The notes beneath the pieces were generated by a model. That model was given only the letters and a program-made list of their open reading frames with translations, was not told where the DNA came from and ran no database searches. A DNA stretch of 64,000 nt, taken from contig NZ_ML123050.1 of the NCBI RefSeq assembly GCF_003846175.1, positions 718,409 to 782,408 on the forward strand, in the 5' to 3' direction. The stretch comes from Streptomyces sp. ADI95-17. GTDB taxonomy: Bacteria > Actinomycetota > Actinomycetes > Streptomycetales > Streptomycetaceae. The position numbers and the translations under genes are program-made. Below, in pieces: positions 8,451 through 17,210 of the stretch; the first letter of the stretch is position 1, and every line of letters starts with the position of its first letter.

Positions 8451-8483
8451 CTACAGTGATGTAGACCGTCTACATCACTGTAG
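8451..8483. promoter_or_regulatory. Double BlaI-type operator in the divergent promoter region
   Basis: A 33-base near-perfect palindrome consists of two half-sites, CTACAGTGATGTAG (8451-8464) and CTACATCACTGTAG (8470-8483), each itself a TACA/TGTA dyad. It lies 27 bases upstream of the blaI start and 56 bases upstream of the dedA start. The match to the BlaI/MecI operator type and the position support autoregulation. Confidence 0.8.
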
Positions 8484-8538
8484 TCAGTCCGGGCGCTCCG
8501 TCGGGCCGCCCGCTCACCATTATGGGAGACCTTCCACC

Positions 8539-9207
8539 GTGTCCGTATTCTCACTGGCATCCGCGCCACAGGCGGTGAACCTGCTGGACGCGGGGTCACT
8601 GCTCGGGGCGTTCGGCGCGCTCGGCATCGCCGTCGTGCTCTTCGCCGAGACGGGACTGCTCGTCGGCTTCTTCCTCCCCGGCGATTCGCTGCTGTTCACG
8701 GCGGGCCTGCTCTGTGTGTCCGGCGCCCACGGTCCGGTGCGGCTGTCATTGCCGCAGGTGCTGGTCGCCGCCGTCGCCGGCGCGCTGCTGGGCGCCCAGG
8801 CGGGCTACTGGATCGGCCAACGGGGCGGACGGGCCCTGCTCGCCCGCAGCCGTTCCCGACGGCTTCACGAGGGCGCCGCCCGCGCCGAGGAGCTTCTCGG
8901 CAGATACGGCCACGCGCGGGCGATCGTGCTGGCCCGCTTCGTACCCGTCGTGCGTACGGTGCTCAACCCGCTGGCCGGGGCACTCGATGTCCCGGCCCGG
9001 GTGTTCGCGCTCTGGCAGGCCGTCGGCGGGGTGGTCTGGACCGTCGGACTGGTCCTCGCGGGATACGCGCTGGGGTCCTCGGTGCCGAACGTCGACCGCT
9101 ATCTGCTGCCGATCGTCGCCCTCGTGGTCGTGGTCTCCCTCGTCCCGCTCGCCGCCGAACTGCTCCGCTCCCGGGGCCGTCGCACCCCCGAAGGGGAGAA
9201 CAGCTGA
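8539..9207 (+). CDS. DedA-family membrane protein
   Basis: The 222-residue polytopic membrane protein carries the DedA signatures: FAETGLLVGFFLPGDSLLF near the N terminus, GYWIGQRGG, and ARFVPVVRTVLNPLAG with the conserved Arg residues. DedA proteins are thought to be lipid scramblases or transporters that recycle undecaprenyl phosphate or phosphatidylethanolamine. The GTG start at 8539 follows GGGAGA (8524-8529). The stop overlaps the start of a PAP2 phosphatase (TGATG), so the pair probably handles a polyprenyl or lipid phosphate together; that link is inference. Confidence 0.9.
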   Translation: MSVFSLASAPQAVNLLDAGSLLGAFGALGIAVVLFAETGLLVGFFLPGDSLLFTAGLLCVSGAHGPVRLSLPQVLVAAVAGALLGAQAGYWIGQRGGRALLARSRSRRLHEGAARAEELLGRYGHARAIVLARFVPVVRTVLNPLAGALDVPARVFALWQAVGGVVWTVGLVLAGYALGSSVPNVDRYLLPIVALVVVVSLVPLAAELLRSRGRRTPEGENS

Positions 9208-9809
9208 TGCCGCTCGCCTCCGCCGCCACCTCGACCGACGGTGCTCTGTACATCTGGATCACCGAGCTGGCGCAGCGCTCCCCCACCGCCGTGGACTCCG
9301 CCGTCCGGATCTGGTCGGACTACGGGCTCCTCCTGTTCGCCGCACTGATGCTCGCGTCGTGGTGGCGCTCCCGCTCCGGCGATCCCGCCCGCACCGCCAT
9401 GGCGCTCTGCGCCCCGCTCGTCGTGGTGGCCGCGTACCTCGCCAATGACCTGGTGAAGTCGGTCTTCCACGAGCAGCGGCCCTGCCAAACCCTCCATGTC
9501 GTCACGGTGGAGGCATGCCCGGCGCTCGGTGACTGGTCCTTCCCCAGCAATCACGCCGCCATCGCGGCGGCCGCGGCGACGGCGCTCTGGCTGACCGACC
9601 GCAGGCTCGGGGCGATCGCGGTGCCCGCCGCCTTGCTGATGGCCGCGTCCCGGGTGTGGATCGGTGTGCACTACCCGCACGATGTGCTGATCGGGCTGGT
9701 GACCGGCGCGCTCGTCGCCTGGCTGCTGACGACGGCGGCACGGCGCTGCGCCCCGGCGGTGGTCCGGCTGCGCGGCACTCCGCTGCGGCCTCTGGTGGCG
9801 ACGCGGTGA
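9207..9809 (+). CDS. PAP2-family phosphatase
   Basis: The 200-residue membrane protein has all three PAP2 superfamily motifs: KSVFHEQRP, WSFPSNHAA and SRVWIGVHYPHD, with the last two holding the catalytic His residues. Four to six hydrophobic segments surround them. Members dephosphorylate lipid phosphates such as undecaprenyl diphosphate or phosphatidic acid at the outer membrane face. GGGGAG within the end of dedA provides the ribosome binding site, and the start overlaps the dedA stop by one base. Confidence 0.9.
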   Translation: MPLASAATSTDGALYIWITELAQRSPTAVDSAVRIWSDYGLLLFAALMLASWWRSRSGDPARTAMALCAPLVVVAAYLANDLVKSVFHEQRPCQTLHVVTVEACPALGDWSFPSNHAAIAAAAATALWLTDRRLGAIAVPAALLMAASRVWIGVHYPHDVLIGLVTGALVAWLLTTAARRCAPAVVRLRGTPLRPLVATR

Positions 9810-9836
9810 GCCGGGACGCTCCGGGGCCGGTGCCCT

Positions 9837-10160
9837 CTACCGGGTGGCGCCGCCGGGGAGGCGGATGACGGCGCGGCCGCCGTCTAGGTCGACGGTGGAG
9901 CGGTGGGGCGGGGCGCCGTCCTCCTCGTCGTCGCGCATCAGCAGGGCGCTCCGGCGCTCCTTCAGCTCGCTCTGCTTGCCGGGCGAGAAGCTCGCGTGCA
10001 GCTGCTCGAATCCCGTCGCCGACACCTGCCCCTGCCGTGCGCCGTTGCGCCACGGCAGCAGGCCGGCCCGGCCCGCGCGCAGCATCAGCTGGTCGATAAA
10101 GGCGACCGCGGTGAGCCCGATCACGAGTCCGGGCAGAGTCATCAGCGCGACGAATTCCAT
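9837..10160 (-). CDS. Small membrane-anchored protein (DUF6191-like)
   Basis: The 107-residue protein starts at ATG 10160 behind GGGGGAGA. It has one N-terminal hydrophobic segment (LMTLPGLVIGLTAVAFI) and a conserved-looking tail with GFEQLHASFSPGKQSELKERR and MRDDEEDGAPP. This resembles short Streptomyces proteins that I associate with DUF6191; the family name is from memory. Function unknown. It lies alone between convergent and codirectional neighbours. Confidence 0.7.
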   Translation of the reverse strand: MEFVALMTLPGLVIGLTAVAFIDQLMLRAGRAGLLPWRNGARQGQVSATGFEQLHASFSPGKQSELKERRSALLMRDDEEDGAPPHRSTVDLDGGRAVIRLPGGATR

Positions 10161-10211
10161 CCGCCCAGTCTCCCCCGCGGGTGGTGCGCCGCGCATCGGT
10201 CGGGGGTATGA

Positions 10212-10248
10212 CGATGCGGGCCGCCGCACCGTGCGACGGCCCGCATCG
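10212..10248 (-). terminator. Terminator of the alcohol dehydrogenase gene
   Basis: A 12-base perfect inverted repeat (10212-10223 with 10237-10248) sits 29 bases after the stop of the alcohol dehydrogenase on the minus strand. Confidence 0.75.
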
Positions 10249-10277
10249 CCGTGGGTGAGAAGGGGGTTCCGGGCCGG

Positions 10278-11318
10278 TCAGCCGTTGGGGAGGATGACCG
10301 CGCGGCCGTTGATCTTGCCGTGGTGCAGCCGCTCGTACGCCAGCGGCGCCTCGTCCAGGGAGTACGTCTCCACATGGACCTCGACCGCTCCGGCGCGGGC
10401 GAGGTCGAGCACCTCGGCGAGCTCGGAGCGCGATCCCCAGTACGGGGAGGTCACCGTCGTGTTGTACGGCAGCGAGCCGAAGCCGACCGGCAGCGCACCG
10501 CCGCCGAGGCCGACGATCGTGACGTCGGAGTCGATGGCGGCCGCGGCCCCGGCGGTGGCGACGGTGGGCGGCGCCCCGACGAAGTCGAGGACGACCTGTG
10601 CGCCGATCCCTCCGGTGAGTTCGCGGACCTTCGCCGCCGCGTCCTTGTCGGACAGCACGGTCTCGTGGGCGCCGACGGCTCGGGCGAGGGCGAGCTTGTC
10701 CTCGGCCACGTCGAGGGCGATGACGCGGACGGCCGTCATGGCCCGCAGCAGCTGGATCGCGACGTGGCCCAGGCCGCCGGTGCCGATGACGACGGCGGTG
10801 GCGCCCGGCACCAGCTTGGGCAGCGAACGCTTGATCGCGTGGTACGGGGTCAGGCCCGCGTCGGTGAGCGGCACGGCCTGCACCGGGTCGAGGTCGCCGA
10901 GGGGCACCAGGTGGCGCGGGTCGTCGACGATCATGTACTCGGCCATGGCGCCGGGTGCGCCGAGTCCGGGCGGCGCGATGCCGAGCTCCTTGGCGCGCAG
11001 GCAGTAGTTCTCCTTGCCCTCGGCGCACTTGACGCAGGTGCCGCAGCCCCAGGGGCCGTAGACCGCGACGGACTCGCCGACGGTGAGCCCGCTCACCCCG
11101 TCACCGAGGGCGGCGACGGTGCCCACGCCCTCGTGGCCGAGGGTGAGCGGCAGCGGGAAGGGGATCTGCTCCGCCGGCCAGCTCATCACGGCGATGTCGG
11201 AGTGGCAGACGCCCGCGGCGGTGACCTTCAGCATCACCTGCCCGGGGCCGGGCTCGGGGTCGGGCACGGTGACGACCTCGGGTGCCGCGCCCACGGTGCG
11301 GTACTGAACGGCCTTCAT
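10278..11318 (-). CDS. Zinc-dependent NAD(P) alcohol dehydrogenase
   Basis: The 346-residue medium-chain dehydrogenase has catalytic-zinc ligands Cys38-His39 (GVCHSD) and GHE at 61-63, the structural-zinc loop CGTC-VKC-EGKENYC, and a Rossmann motif GTGGLGHVAIQ. It should oxidise primary or secondary alcohols or reduce aldehydes in the cytoplasm. It belongs to the NAD-dependent class common in Streptomyces near short-chain dehydrogenases. It lies 58 bases downstream of the SDR gene on the same strand and may share its TetR-controlled transcript. Confidence 0.88.
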   Translation of the reverse strand: MKAVQYRTVGAAPEVVTVPDPEPGPGQVMLKVTAAGVCHSDIAVMSWPAEQIPFPLPLTLGHEGVGTVAALGDGVSGLTVGESVAVYGPWGCGTCVKCAEGKENYCLRAKELGIAPPGLGAPGAMAEYMIVDDPRHLVPLGDLDPVQAVPLTDAGLTPYHAIKRSLPKLVPGATAVVIGTGGLGHVAIQLLRAMTAVRVIALDVAEDKLALARAVGAHETVLSDKDAAAKVRELTGGIGAQVVLDFVGAPPTVATAGAAAAIDSDVTIVGLGGGALPVGFGSLPYNTTVTSPYWGSRSELAEVLDLARAGAVEVHVETYSLDEAPLAYERLHHGKINGRAVILPNG

Positions 11319-11376
11319 GGAATTCTCCTCACGTTCTTTGCTCCATTGCTCGCCCCCCGTTGCCCCCGTCCGCCAC

Positions 11377-12150
11377 TCAGGAGGCGGAGTAGCCGCCGTC
11401 CACCAGGTGGTAGCTGCCGTGGATGAAGGAGGCGCGGTCGGAGAGCAGGAAGGCGGCGAGTTCGGCCACTTCCTCCGCCTTGCCGAGGCGTCCGGCCGGG
11501 TGCAGCGAGATCAGGTGGTCGCGGGCCACGCTGTCGGTGTTGCGCAGCAGTGGGGTGTCGATGAAGCCGGGGCCGACAGCGTTGACGCGGACGTTCCGGG
11601 CCGCGTATTCGAGGGCCGCCGTCTTGGTGAGGCCGACGACGCCGTGCTTGGCGGCCACGTAGGCGGGGGATCCGGCGAAGCCGTTGGTGCCGAGGATCGA
11701 CGACATGTTGACGACGGCGCCGCCGCCGGCCGCGACGATGGCGGGAAGCTCGTAGCGCATCGAGTAGAAGACGCCGCTGAGGTTGGTGGCGACGACCCGG
11801 TTCCAGTCGTCGATGCCGTACTCACCGGTGGGGTTGCTGGGGCCGCCGATGCCCGCGTTGTTGACGGCGAGGTGCAGGGCACCGAAGGTGTCGACGGCGA
11901 ACTGCACGCCCGCTTCGACGGAGGCGGGGTCGGTCACGTCCATGGCGACCGCGGCGGCCTCGGCGCCGGCGCTCTGCAGTTCGGCGACCGCCTTGCGGGC
12001 ACTGGCCTCGTCGTAGTCGGCGACGACGACGGACGCGCCGCCCGCGGCCAGCCGGTGGGCCAGGGCCAGTCCGATGCCGGAGGCGCCGCCGGTGATGAGG
12101 GCGGTCCGGCCGGCGAACTCCTGGTCGGCGGGGGTGGGGGTGGTGCTCAT
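11377..12150 (-). CDS. SDR-family oxidoreductase
   Basis: The 257-residue classical short-chain dehydrogenase has the cofactor motif TGGASGIG, NNAGI, catalytic Ser in NMSSILG and YVAAK giving the Tyr-x3-Lys pair, and the C-terminal LVDGGYSA. Asp in VVADYD after the second strand suggests NAD preference. Its ATG overlaps the TetR stop by four bases, so regulator and enzyme form a coupled pair; the alcohol dehydrogenase follows. Substrate unknown. Confidence 0.88.
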   Translation of the reverse strand: MSTTPTPADQEFAGRTALITGGASGIGLALAHRLAAGGASVVVADYDEASARKAVAELQSAGAEAAAVAMDVTDPASVEAGVQFAVDTFGALHLAVNNAGIGGPSNPTGEYGIDDWNRVVATNLSGVFYSMRYELPAIVAAGGGAVVNMSSILGTNGFAGSPAYVAAKHGVVGLTKTAALEYAARNVRVNAVGPGFIDTPLLRNTDSVARDHLISLHPAGRLGKAEEVAELAAFLLSDRASFIHGSYHLVDGGYSAS

Positions 12151-12818
12151 GATTCTGTGCTTCCTTCCGTGGTGCTGTGCGGCGCCTGCCCGGCGGGAGG
12201 CTGCGCGAGCAGTTCCCCGGCGAGGGCGTCGAAGGCCTCCCCGATCAGTCGGGGCAGGCCGTCCGGTTGCCCGGCGCGTACCCAGGCGGCCTGGGCCGCG
12301 AGGAGTGCCCCGGCGCCCGCGGCGACCGTGACGGCGGGGCGGATGTCGTGTCGCGGGTCTACCCCGAGCCGGTCCGCGACGATGGCGACCGAGTCCTCCT
12401 GGGCGTCCACCCGGATGTGGTGGAACGCCGCGTAGAGGGTCGGTTCCTGTTCGGCGAGGACCAGCAGGTCGAAGATCCGCTCGCGCCGGTGCCAGGCCCG
12501 CGCTCCGGGGTCTTCGATCCAGTCCAGGACGGCCCGGCGGTACGCGGTGAGCGGGGGCTCGTCGGCGGGGCGGGCCCGCAGGGCGTCGTTGATCCGGTCG
12601 CCGTCGCCCCGGAGCGAGTCCAGGGCCGCGGCTTCCTTGCTCGTGAAGTACCGGCTGAAGGTGCGCCGGTCGACGTCCGCGCGTTCCGCGATCTCCTCGA
12701 CCGTCACATTCCGCAGACCCCGGTCGAGTACGAGCTCGAACGCGGCCTGCGCCAGTGTGTCCCGGGTTCTGCGGGCCTTGCGGCTCCGCCGCTCCGGGGT
12801 CTTCCGTTCCGGATTCAT
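12147..12818 (-). CDS. TetR/AcrR-family transcriptional regulator
   Basis: The 223-residue protein has a basic N terminus and a TetR helix-turn-helix, VTVEEIAERADVDRRTFSRY, followed by FTSKEAA. The C-terminal ligand domain is variable, as usual. It is the first gene of a unit with an SDR (ATGA overlap) and probably the alcohol dehydrogenase. A 36-base palindrome immediately upstream is the likely operator, so it probably represses its own operon. Confidence 0.88.
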   Translation of the reverse strand: MNPERKTPERRSRKARRTRDTLAQAAFELVLDRGLRNVTVEEIAERADVDRRTFSRYFTSKEAAALDSLRGDGDRINDALRARPADEPPLTAYRRAVLDWIEDPGARAWHRRERIFDLLVLAEQEPTLYAAFHHIRVDAQEDSVAIVADRLGVDPRHDIRPAVTVAAGAGALLAAQAAWVRAGQPDGLPRLIGEAFDALAGELLAQPPAGQAPHSTTEGSTES

Positions 12819-12838
12819 AAGTGCACCGTACACCTGAA

Positions 12839-12874
12839 AATGTCCCGACGCGACATGAGTCTCGTCGGGACATT
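12839..12874. promoter_or_regulatory. Palindromic TetR operator candidate
   Basis: Perfect 12-base arms AATGTCCCGACG (12839-12850) and CGTCGGGACATT (12863-12874) enclose a further imperfect dyad, GAC-atga-GTC. The site ends 21 bases upstream of the TetR start, the classic position for autorepression. Confidence 0.7.
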
Positions 12875-12906
12875 CGATGGTCACCGGAGTCGTCCTCCCC
12901 GCCCGG

Positions 12907-14124
12907 CTACCGGCCGCTGAACGCCACGGCCGCCCGGCGGGCGCCATGGTCCGCCGGCCCGGTCCGGGGCGGCGTGCCGTCCGGGGCCCGGCGCAGAGCG
13001 AGCACGGCGGTGTCGTCACGCCGTACGCCGCCGGAGAACGTCTCCAGGTCCGCGTGGAGCGCCTCCAGCAGCTCGACCGGCCCCAGTGCCGCCCAGCGGC
13101 TCAGCCGGGTGTCCAACGGGTAGAAGGCGCCGGACGGGTCACGGGCCTCGGTCACCCCGTCGGTGCAGAGCAGGAGCGTGGCGTCGGCCGGAACGTCCAG
13201 CGGTTCCGCGGCCCGCGCCTCGGGGCTGAGTTCCGCCATGCCCAGCGGGACGGAGGTGCGGCGCAGCGGGAGTGCGCGGACCACTCCCCGGTGCAGCAGC
13301 CGGGGCGCCAGGTGGCCGCAGTTGACGGCCTGGACCCGGTCGCTCCCGTCGAAGCCGAGCACCAGTGCGGTGACGAAGCGTTCGATCTCGCCGGTCTGGG
13401 CGGAGAACGTGTTGTGCCGGGCGACCGCGTCCTCCAGGGCGTCGACCACCCCGGTCAGGTCGGGCTCCCGGATGGCCGCTTCCCGGAACGCGCCGAGCAC
13501 GGCGAAGCCCACGCCGATCGCGGCGAGTCCCTTGCCCTGGACGTCCCCGATGATCACCCGGGTTCCGTAGGGCGACTCGACGACCTCGTAGATGTCGCCG
13601 CCGACCAGACGGTCCTCCTCGATCGGGGTGTAGATGCCGTGGGCGAGGACCTGGTCGGTCAGGATGGGCAGCGGGCGCAGGATCTGGCGCTGGAGCGCTC
13701 CGGCGGCGGAGCGCAGCCGGGCGATCTGGGTGGCGTGGCGGATCCGCAGCACGCACGCGCCGACCCCCAGGAAACAGGCCAGCACGGTGAAGGCGACGCT
13801 GGTCATGGTGTCCCAGAAGGTTCCGCCGTCCACCATCCGTGAGCAGGCGACGACGACCGTGACCCAGCTGGCCACGCCGATGGTCTGCCGGACCGTTCCG
13901 AAGACGGAGACGAGAGCGGGGATGACCACCAGCAGCGGGATGAGGTGCAGGTCCTCCCCGGTCCGGAAGTCCAGGAGGCCGACCAGCGCGGTCAGCAGTG
14001 CCAGCCCCCCGAACAGCGCCGGGTTCCCGACCCGCTGCCGGCCCACGGCGGCCTCCCCCGGGTCCGTGGTGCCCGGAAGCGTCGCTCCACGCGTCACCCG
14101 TCGGCGCTGAAGCCCGATGGTCAC
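12907..14124 (-). CDS. Membrane-anchored PP2C (SpoIIE-type) serine/threonine phosphatase
   Basis: The 405-residue protein begins at GTG 14124 behind GGGAGGAG. Residues about 35-125 form three to four membrane helices; the C-terminal 240 residues are a PPM/SpoIIE phosphatase with GGDIYEVVES, VIIGDVQGKG, VNCGHLAPRL, LLLCTDGVTEARD and RRDDTAVLAL supplying the metal-binding Asp residues. In Streptomyces such proteins dephosphorylate anti-anti-sigma factors or act in osmotic/developmental signalling. No kinase or STAS partner gene is adjacent, although a SigB-like sigma factor lies 4 kb away. It has no sensor domain other than the membrane part. Confidence 0.87.
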   Translation of the reverse strand: MTIGLQRRRVTRGATLPGTTDPGEAAVGRQRVGNPALFGGLALLTALVGLLDFRTGEDLHLIPLLVVIPALVSVFGTVRQTIGVASWVTVVVACSRMVDGGTFWDTMTSVAFTVLACFLGVGACVLRIRHATQIARLRSAAGALQRQILRPLPILTDQVLAHGIYTPIEEDRLVGGDIYEVVESPYGTRVIIGDVQGKGLAAIGVGFAVLGAFREAAIREPDLTGVVDALEDAVARHNTFSAQTGEIERFVTALVLGFDGSDRVQAVNCGHLAPRLLHRGVVRALPLRRTSVPLGMAELSPEARAAEPLDVPADATLLLCTDGVTEARDPSGAFYPLDTRLSRWAALGPVELLEALHADLETFSGGVRRDDTAVLALRRAPDGTPPRTGPADHGARRAAVAFSGR

Positions 14125-14227
14125 GGCCGGCTCCTCCCGTCCTCGGGCCGACCCGGTGCCGGCTCCGGAACCAGTCCACCCGGTTCGCGGGGGGCGGAAC
14201 ACGAGGCTTACGGCCCGATGGGCACGG

Positions 14228-14265
14228 CCGAAGGTCCCCTGTGCGGGGCGGGCGGGGACCTTCGG
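14228..14265 (-). terminator. Terminator after the GNAT gene
   Basis: CCGAAGGTCCCC (14228-14239) pairs with GGGGACCTTCGG (14254-14265). A third copy of the left arm, CCGAAGGTCCC, occurs at 14281-14291 and can pair alternatively. It separates the GNAT gene from the phosphatase gene on the minus strand. Confidence 0.75.
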
Positions 14266-14313
14266 CCCGGGTGTTCCGGGCCGAAGGTCCCGCACCGGAG
14301 CGCGGTGCCGGGG

Positions 14314-15087
14314 TCAGCGCGCGGCGGCCGCGCTCGCCTCGCGGTCGCCGCGGATGCCGCCGGGACCCGGCAGGCGCGCCGGCAGCGGCTTCGGTGCGAG
14401 CGCCGAGAGGAAGGACGTCCGGCGGCGAAGCACGAATCCCAGGGACTCGTAGAGCCGGACGGCGTTGGTGTTGGAGGCGGCGGCGTGCAGGAACGGCGTC
14501 TCGCCGCGCTGCCTGATCTCGTGGGCGACGGCGTGCACCAGTCCGGTGCCGAGCCCCTGGCCGCGTACGGACTCGTCCGTGCAGACGGCGCTGATCTCGG
14601 ACCATCCCGGCAGGTGCAGCCGTTCGCCGGCCATCGCGACCAGCGCCCCCTCTCGCCGTACCCCGAGGTAGGTGCCGAGCTCGACGGTACGGGGCAGGAA
14701 CGGCCCCGGCCGGGTGCGCTCGACCAGTTCGAGCATCTCGGGCACATCGGCGGGTCCGAGCCGTACGGCCTCGGGGAAGGGCGCTGCCGCGACCCCGGCG
14801 TCGACGAGCTGGACGCCCTCGGCCCGGAAGACGGTCTCCCAGTCGGCGGGCGGCGGCTCGCGGAAGGCGGTGATGGTGACGGCGCCACCGGGTCCGACGA
14901 GCGCCGCCGCGTCGTCCCAGTCCTGGGCCTGTGGGTCGTCCGGGACCGCGACCCACGGGGCCACGTCCGCCCGGTACCGCAGGATTCGGCCGCGGCGCTC
15001 GGCGAAACGGGCGTGCGGGCCGGTCAGCGCGGCACGGACCGGGCGGTCCAGAGGGTGCGGCTCACCGGTGGGATCCGGCGCGCTCAT
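14314..15087 (-). CDS. GNAT-family N-acetyltransferase (FR47-like)
   Basis: The 257-residue protein has an N-terminal divergent half and a C-terminal GNAT fold with the acetyl-CoA motif SVRGQGLGTGLVHAV and the downstream ASNTNAVRLYESLGF. It transfers an acetyl group to an unknown amine. Its start overlaps the stop of the upstream NADP-dependent oxidoreductase (ATGA), forming a two-gene operon. Confidence 0.85.
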   Translation of the reverse strand: MSAPDPTGEPHPLDRPVRAALTGPHARFAERRGRILRYRADVAPWVAVPDDPQAQDWDDAAALVGPGGAVTITAFREPPPADWETVFRAEGVQLVDAGVAAAPFPEAVRLGPADVPEMLELVERTRPGPFLPRTVELGTYLGVRREGALVAMAGERLHLPGWSEISAVCTDESVRGQGLGTGLVHAVAHEIRQRGETPFLHAAASNTNAVRLYESLGFVLRRRTSFLSALAPKPLPARLPGPGGIRGDREASAAAAR

Positions 15088-16004
15088 GCGACGACCTCGA
15101 TCACGATCTTGCCGAGGGTGTGGCCGCTCTCCACGGCACGCAGTGCGTCTCCCGCCCCGGTGAGCGGGAAGGCCCGGTTCACATGGGTGCGCAGGGCGCC
15201 GGTGGCGACGAGCTTCGCCACCTCGTCGAGGACCGCCGCGTTGCGGGCCCGCTCGACGGCCGCCCCGCCGAGCTCCACGGCCAGCGGCTTGTCCCCGGCG
15301 CTGATCAGCGCGGCCGGATCCGCGAGCAATGGGGCCACGGCCCTCAGCGTGTCGCCGCCGACCAGGTCGAAGACCGCGTCCGGGCCTTCGGGAGCCGCCG
15401 CCCGCACGCGGTCGGCGAATCCGGGGCCGGGCTCGATGTGCACCGCGCCGAGCGACTCGACGAAGTCCTTCTTGGCCGCGCCGGCGACGCCGACGACCCG
15501 GAGGCCCGCATGCCGGGCGAGCTGTACCGCCGCGGCTCCGACACCACCGCCGGCGCCGGTGATCAACAGGGTCGATCCGGGGGTGAGGCCGAGCTGGCGC
15601 ACACCGTCGTACGCGGTGGCCGCCGCCACCGGCAGTACCGCCGCGTCGGTGAACGACAGCCCGTCCGGCTTGTGCGCGGTCACGGCGACGGGCAGCAGCG
15701 TGTACTCGGCGTACCCGCCGGTCACCGGGTTGCCGAAGACCTCGTCCCCGATCGCGAACCCTTCGACGTCCGGGCCGATGCCCTCGACGACTCCGGCGGC
15801 CTCGCTGCCGAAAACGGTGGGGAAGGGCTGAAGCTCGCTGCCGGGTCTGATGTACCCCGTGCGCAGCTTCCAGTCGACCGGGTTCACCCCGGCCGCCCGC
15901 ACCGCGACGAGCAGCTCACCCGGGCCGGGCACGGGTACGTCCTGCTCGATGAGGGCCTCCACCTCCGGTCCGCCGTGGCGGGTGAACACGTACGCCTTGG
16001 GCAT
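15084..16004 (-). CDS. NADP-dependent quinone-oxidoreductase-like protein (MDR, zinc-free)
   Basis: The 306-residue medium-chain reductase begins MPKAYVFTRHGGPEVE and has the cofactor loop ITGAGGGVGAAAVQLAR. It lacks the Cys-His zinc ligands, which places it with the NADPH:quinone/enone reductases. FGSEAAGVVEGIGPDV and GNPVTGGYAEYT are typical. AGGAGAGAGGGAG lies just upstream of ATG 16004. It is coupled to the GNAT gene. Confidence 0.88.
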   Translation of the reverse strand: MPKAYVFTRHGGPEVEALIEQDVPVPGPGELLVAVRAAGVNPVDWKLRTGYIRPGSELQPFPTVFGSEAAGVVEGIGPDVEGFAIGDEVFGNPVTGGYAEYTLLPVAVTAHKPDGLSFTDAAVLPVAAATAYDGVRQLGLTPGSTLLITGAGGGVGAAAVQLARHAGLRVVGVAGAAKKDFVESLGAVHIEPGPGFADRVRAAAPEGPDAVFDLVGGDTLRAVAPLLADPAALISAGDKPLAVELGGAAVERARNAAVLDEVAKLVATGALRTHVNRAFPLTGAGDALRAVESGHTLGKIVIEVVA

Positions 16005-16186
16005 GAGCTCCCTCTCTCCTGCTGCACGGCACCGGCGGCCGGCCCGGTCGTCGGTCTCACAGCAGCAGGAAGGCCCCGGTCCGGGCACGTATTCCCCGGC
16101 GGGTGGGGCGTTCATCGGACCGCAATGATTCGAAGGGCGCCCGCACGACCGGCATCCGCACGACCCGGAGGCCGGTGATGCGGAGG

Positions 16187-16945
16187 TCAGTGTCTGAGGC
16201 TCTTCATCAGGTCGCGCATGTCGCTGATCATCGCGGACTGGTACGGGGAGAGATCGGAGACGTCCGGCCCGTCGCCGGACGGGGGTTCGCTCCCGTCACC
16301 GTCGTACGTCGTGTAGGCGTCGAGACCCAGCGCGAAGACCGCACCGCCCTCCAGTACCCGCAGTTCCGCACTTCCGCTGCCCTGCGTCAGCAGGTACGCG
16401 CTGTCGCCGAGGTTCGGCACCTTCTCGACCTTCACCTCGTCACCGGTGGTGATGGATTCGGTCACGCCACGCATCGCCTCGAATTCGGCCGCGGGATCGG
16501 TCCTCTTGTGCAGGGCCACGGTGATCCCGACGGAGTATCCGGTGTGCCAGCGGCTCTTGACCGGCTTCTTCGCGCCTTTCCAGGACATCGCCCGAAGGGA
16601 GAGGAAGCACCTCGCCCGGTCCAGGGCCGGATCGTTCAGCAGCTCGGGCTCGGCCCCGGACGTGGGCTCCCGCGGTGAGATCGCCGCGCCCAGCGCCTTC
16701 AGGCGCACGGTCGGGCACGGGTCCTCGTTCAGCCGGTAGCCGTGCATCTGCGGCTTCCGGTCGTCGACCGGGTACAGGTACAACGCGCCTGCCCACACGG
16801 CCGAGGCCAGCACGGCTCCGCCCAGCGCCCACCACCACGGACGGGGCGGCCGGGGTTCCCGGGCGGGTCCCCGGTCGAAGTCGCCCACCACCTCGCCCGT
16901 CCCGACCGCACCGAACTCGTCCACCATCTCCGGCTCGGAAATCAT
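16187..16945 (-). CDS. Single-pass membrane protein, unknown function
   Basis: The 252-residue product (ATG 16945, with GAGGGGG upstream) has a short acidic cytoplasmic tail, one transmembrane helix near residues 36-58 (PWWWALGGAVLASAVWAGAL) and a soluble outer domain with one pair of Cys residues (CPTV and RCFLS). The domain resembles Streptomyces proteins with no assigned function. An in-frame ATG 36 bases further up is possible. Predicted extracytoplasmic; nothing nearby reveals its role. Confidence 0.7.
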   Translation of the reverse strand: MISEPEMVDEFGAVGTGEVVGDFDRGPAREPRPPRPWWWALGGAVLASAVWAGALYLYPVDDRKPQMHGYRLNEDPCPTVRLKALGAAISPREPTSGAEPELLNDPALDRARCFLSLRAMSWKGAKKPVKSRWHTGYSVGITVALHKRTDPAAEFEAMRGVTESITTGDEVKVEKVPNLGDSAYLLTQGSGSAELRVLEGGAVFALGLDAYTTYDGDGSEPPSGDGPDVSDLSPYQSAMISDMRDLMKSLRH

Positions 16946-17210
16946 CTGTGCCCCCTCGGCCGTGCCATCCGTCCACCCCATGATGGTCCACAGAACAGCC
17001 ACCGGATTCGAGGGTGCCGTACGGGAGCGGATCGCTGTCCGTACGGACGCGCTGTCCGGCCACATCGGCGGACCTGCGAAGATGTCGCGGCCCCTACGGC
17101 TGCGCGTCGCCCGGGGCGGGCCTTCGGGCGACAGCGGACGGTGGGCGCGAATGGTGGGCGCGGACGGGGCACTGGCCGCGCACGGGCGGGGCACGGGCGG
17201 GGAGATACAC

